Source: Pedobacter sp. ok626 (lineage in GTDB: Bacteria; Bacteroidota; Bacteroidia; Sphingobacteriales; Sphingobacteriaceae). Taken from it: 64,000 nt of DNA. The notes below the pieces were generated by a model. That model did not search any database. It saw only the letters and a program-made list of their open reading frames with translations, and was not told the origin of the DNA. Positions 63,830-64,000 of the stretch are shown one piece after another. Made by a program: the position numbers and the translations under genes. The first letter of the stretch is position 1; each line of letters opens with the position of its first letter. The stretch spans positions 168,733-232,732 of the forward strand of contig NZ_FNEX01000012.1 of NCBI RefSeq assembly GCF_900100435.1. Direction: 5' to 3'.

Positions 63830-64000
63830 TTACGCTTTCCATTTTTTTAAGTTGTGAGCGATGGAAAGCAACCCGACTTCTACTTCAGCCTTGCTTATCC
63901 CTTTCAATAAAAACCGTTTGAAGCCACGATTAGCTTTGATATGTGCAAATACGGGTTCTACATCGACGGGGCGTTGTTTACGATATTTAATGCCCTGCTG
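63830..64000 (-). CDS. IS1182-type transposase, C-terminal fragment
   Basis: Reading from the window edge, the minus strand is open for 56 codons to a TAA at 63830-63832. The peptide includes KQRPVDVEPVFAHIKANRGF and ends GLLSIAHNLKKWKA, the closing part of a DDE transposase. This part resembles IS1182-type enzymes, in which the Glu of VEPVF is the third catalytic acid. The rest of the gene and the left end of the element lie outside or are not recognised. It is the only mobile-element gene seen. Confidence 0.8.
   Translation of the reverse strand, partial: QQGIKYRKQRPVDVEPVFAHIKANRGFKRFLLKGISKAEVEVGLLSIAHNLKKWKA

Overview
The window looks like chromosomal DNA of a Bacteroidota member, most likely Sphingobacteriaceae (Pedobacter-like). 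The support is AT-rich DNA, little Shine-Dalgarno sequence, promoter -7 elements of the form TAnnTTTG, a fused LpxC/FabZ, the type IX secretion regulator PorX, a DUF4175 giant protein, and the Bacteroidota forms of PEP carboxylase and YbeY. I annotate about 60 protein genes. Almost all are core housekeeping genes. The only mobile element seen is the tail of an IS1182-type transposase at the right edge. I found no tRNA, rRNA or CRISPR.

Layout, left half. 0-15 kb: an NHL-repeat tail, PEP carboxylase (ppc), a peroxiredoxin/thioredoxin/DUF6952 operon, an FAD oxidoreductase, an aldehyde dehydrogenase, a DOPA-dioxygenase-like protein, YceI, an operon cyclophilin-xth-hutI-hutG, an OmpA-type outer-membrane protein, and 5-formyl-THF cyclo-ligase. 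15-20 kb: efp and the lipid A operon lpxD-lpxC/fabZ-lpxA plus a lone ABC ATPase. 20-30 kb: an HD hydrolase divergent from porX, then tsaE, alanine dehydrogenase, a VanX-like dipeptidase, PBP4, an aspartyl protease with PDZ, a lipoprotein, a cold shock protein and a GDPD. 30-43 kb: DUF4175, ybeY, an ABC-F protein, mnmG, a Big_5 lipoprotein, gamma carbonic anhydrase and nadB.

Right half. 43.5-64 kb: nadA, thiL, rmuC, a YugP-like peptidase, apaG, dusB, a CPBP protease, cdsA, DUF3820, mfd, DUF2752 and TM2 membrane proteins, a Nif3-like protein, a zinc-ribbon coiled-coil protein, a FabH-like ketosynthase, a LUD protein, ftsH, rsfS, birA, pfkA and the transposase end.

The most interesting signals are non-coding. 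(1) The 600-bp very AT-rich gap between the divergent nadB and nadA holds a cluster of DnaA-box-like 9-mers. Strand composition appears to flip there, from C/A-rich to G/T-rich on the + strand. About 6 kb away, just upstream of mnmG (gidA), is a 15/16 match to the ParB site parS. Together these point to the chromosomal replication origin. (2) Between porX and tsaE is a 178-bp palindromic array built from 11-bp words. (3) Between the 5-formyl-THF cyclo-ligase gene and efp is a roughly 165-bp imperfect palindrome that resembles a MITE or a structured RNA. All three rest on reading the sequence by eye; no database search was possible.
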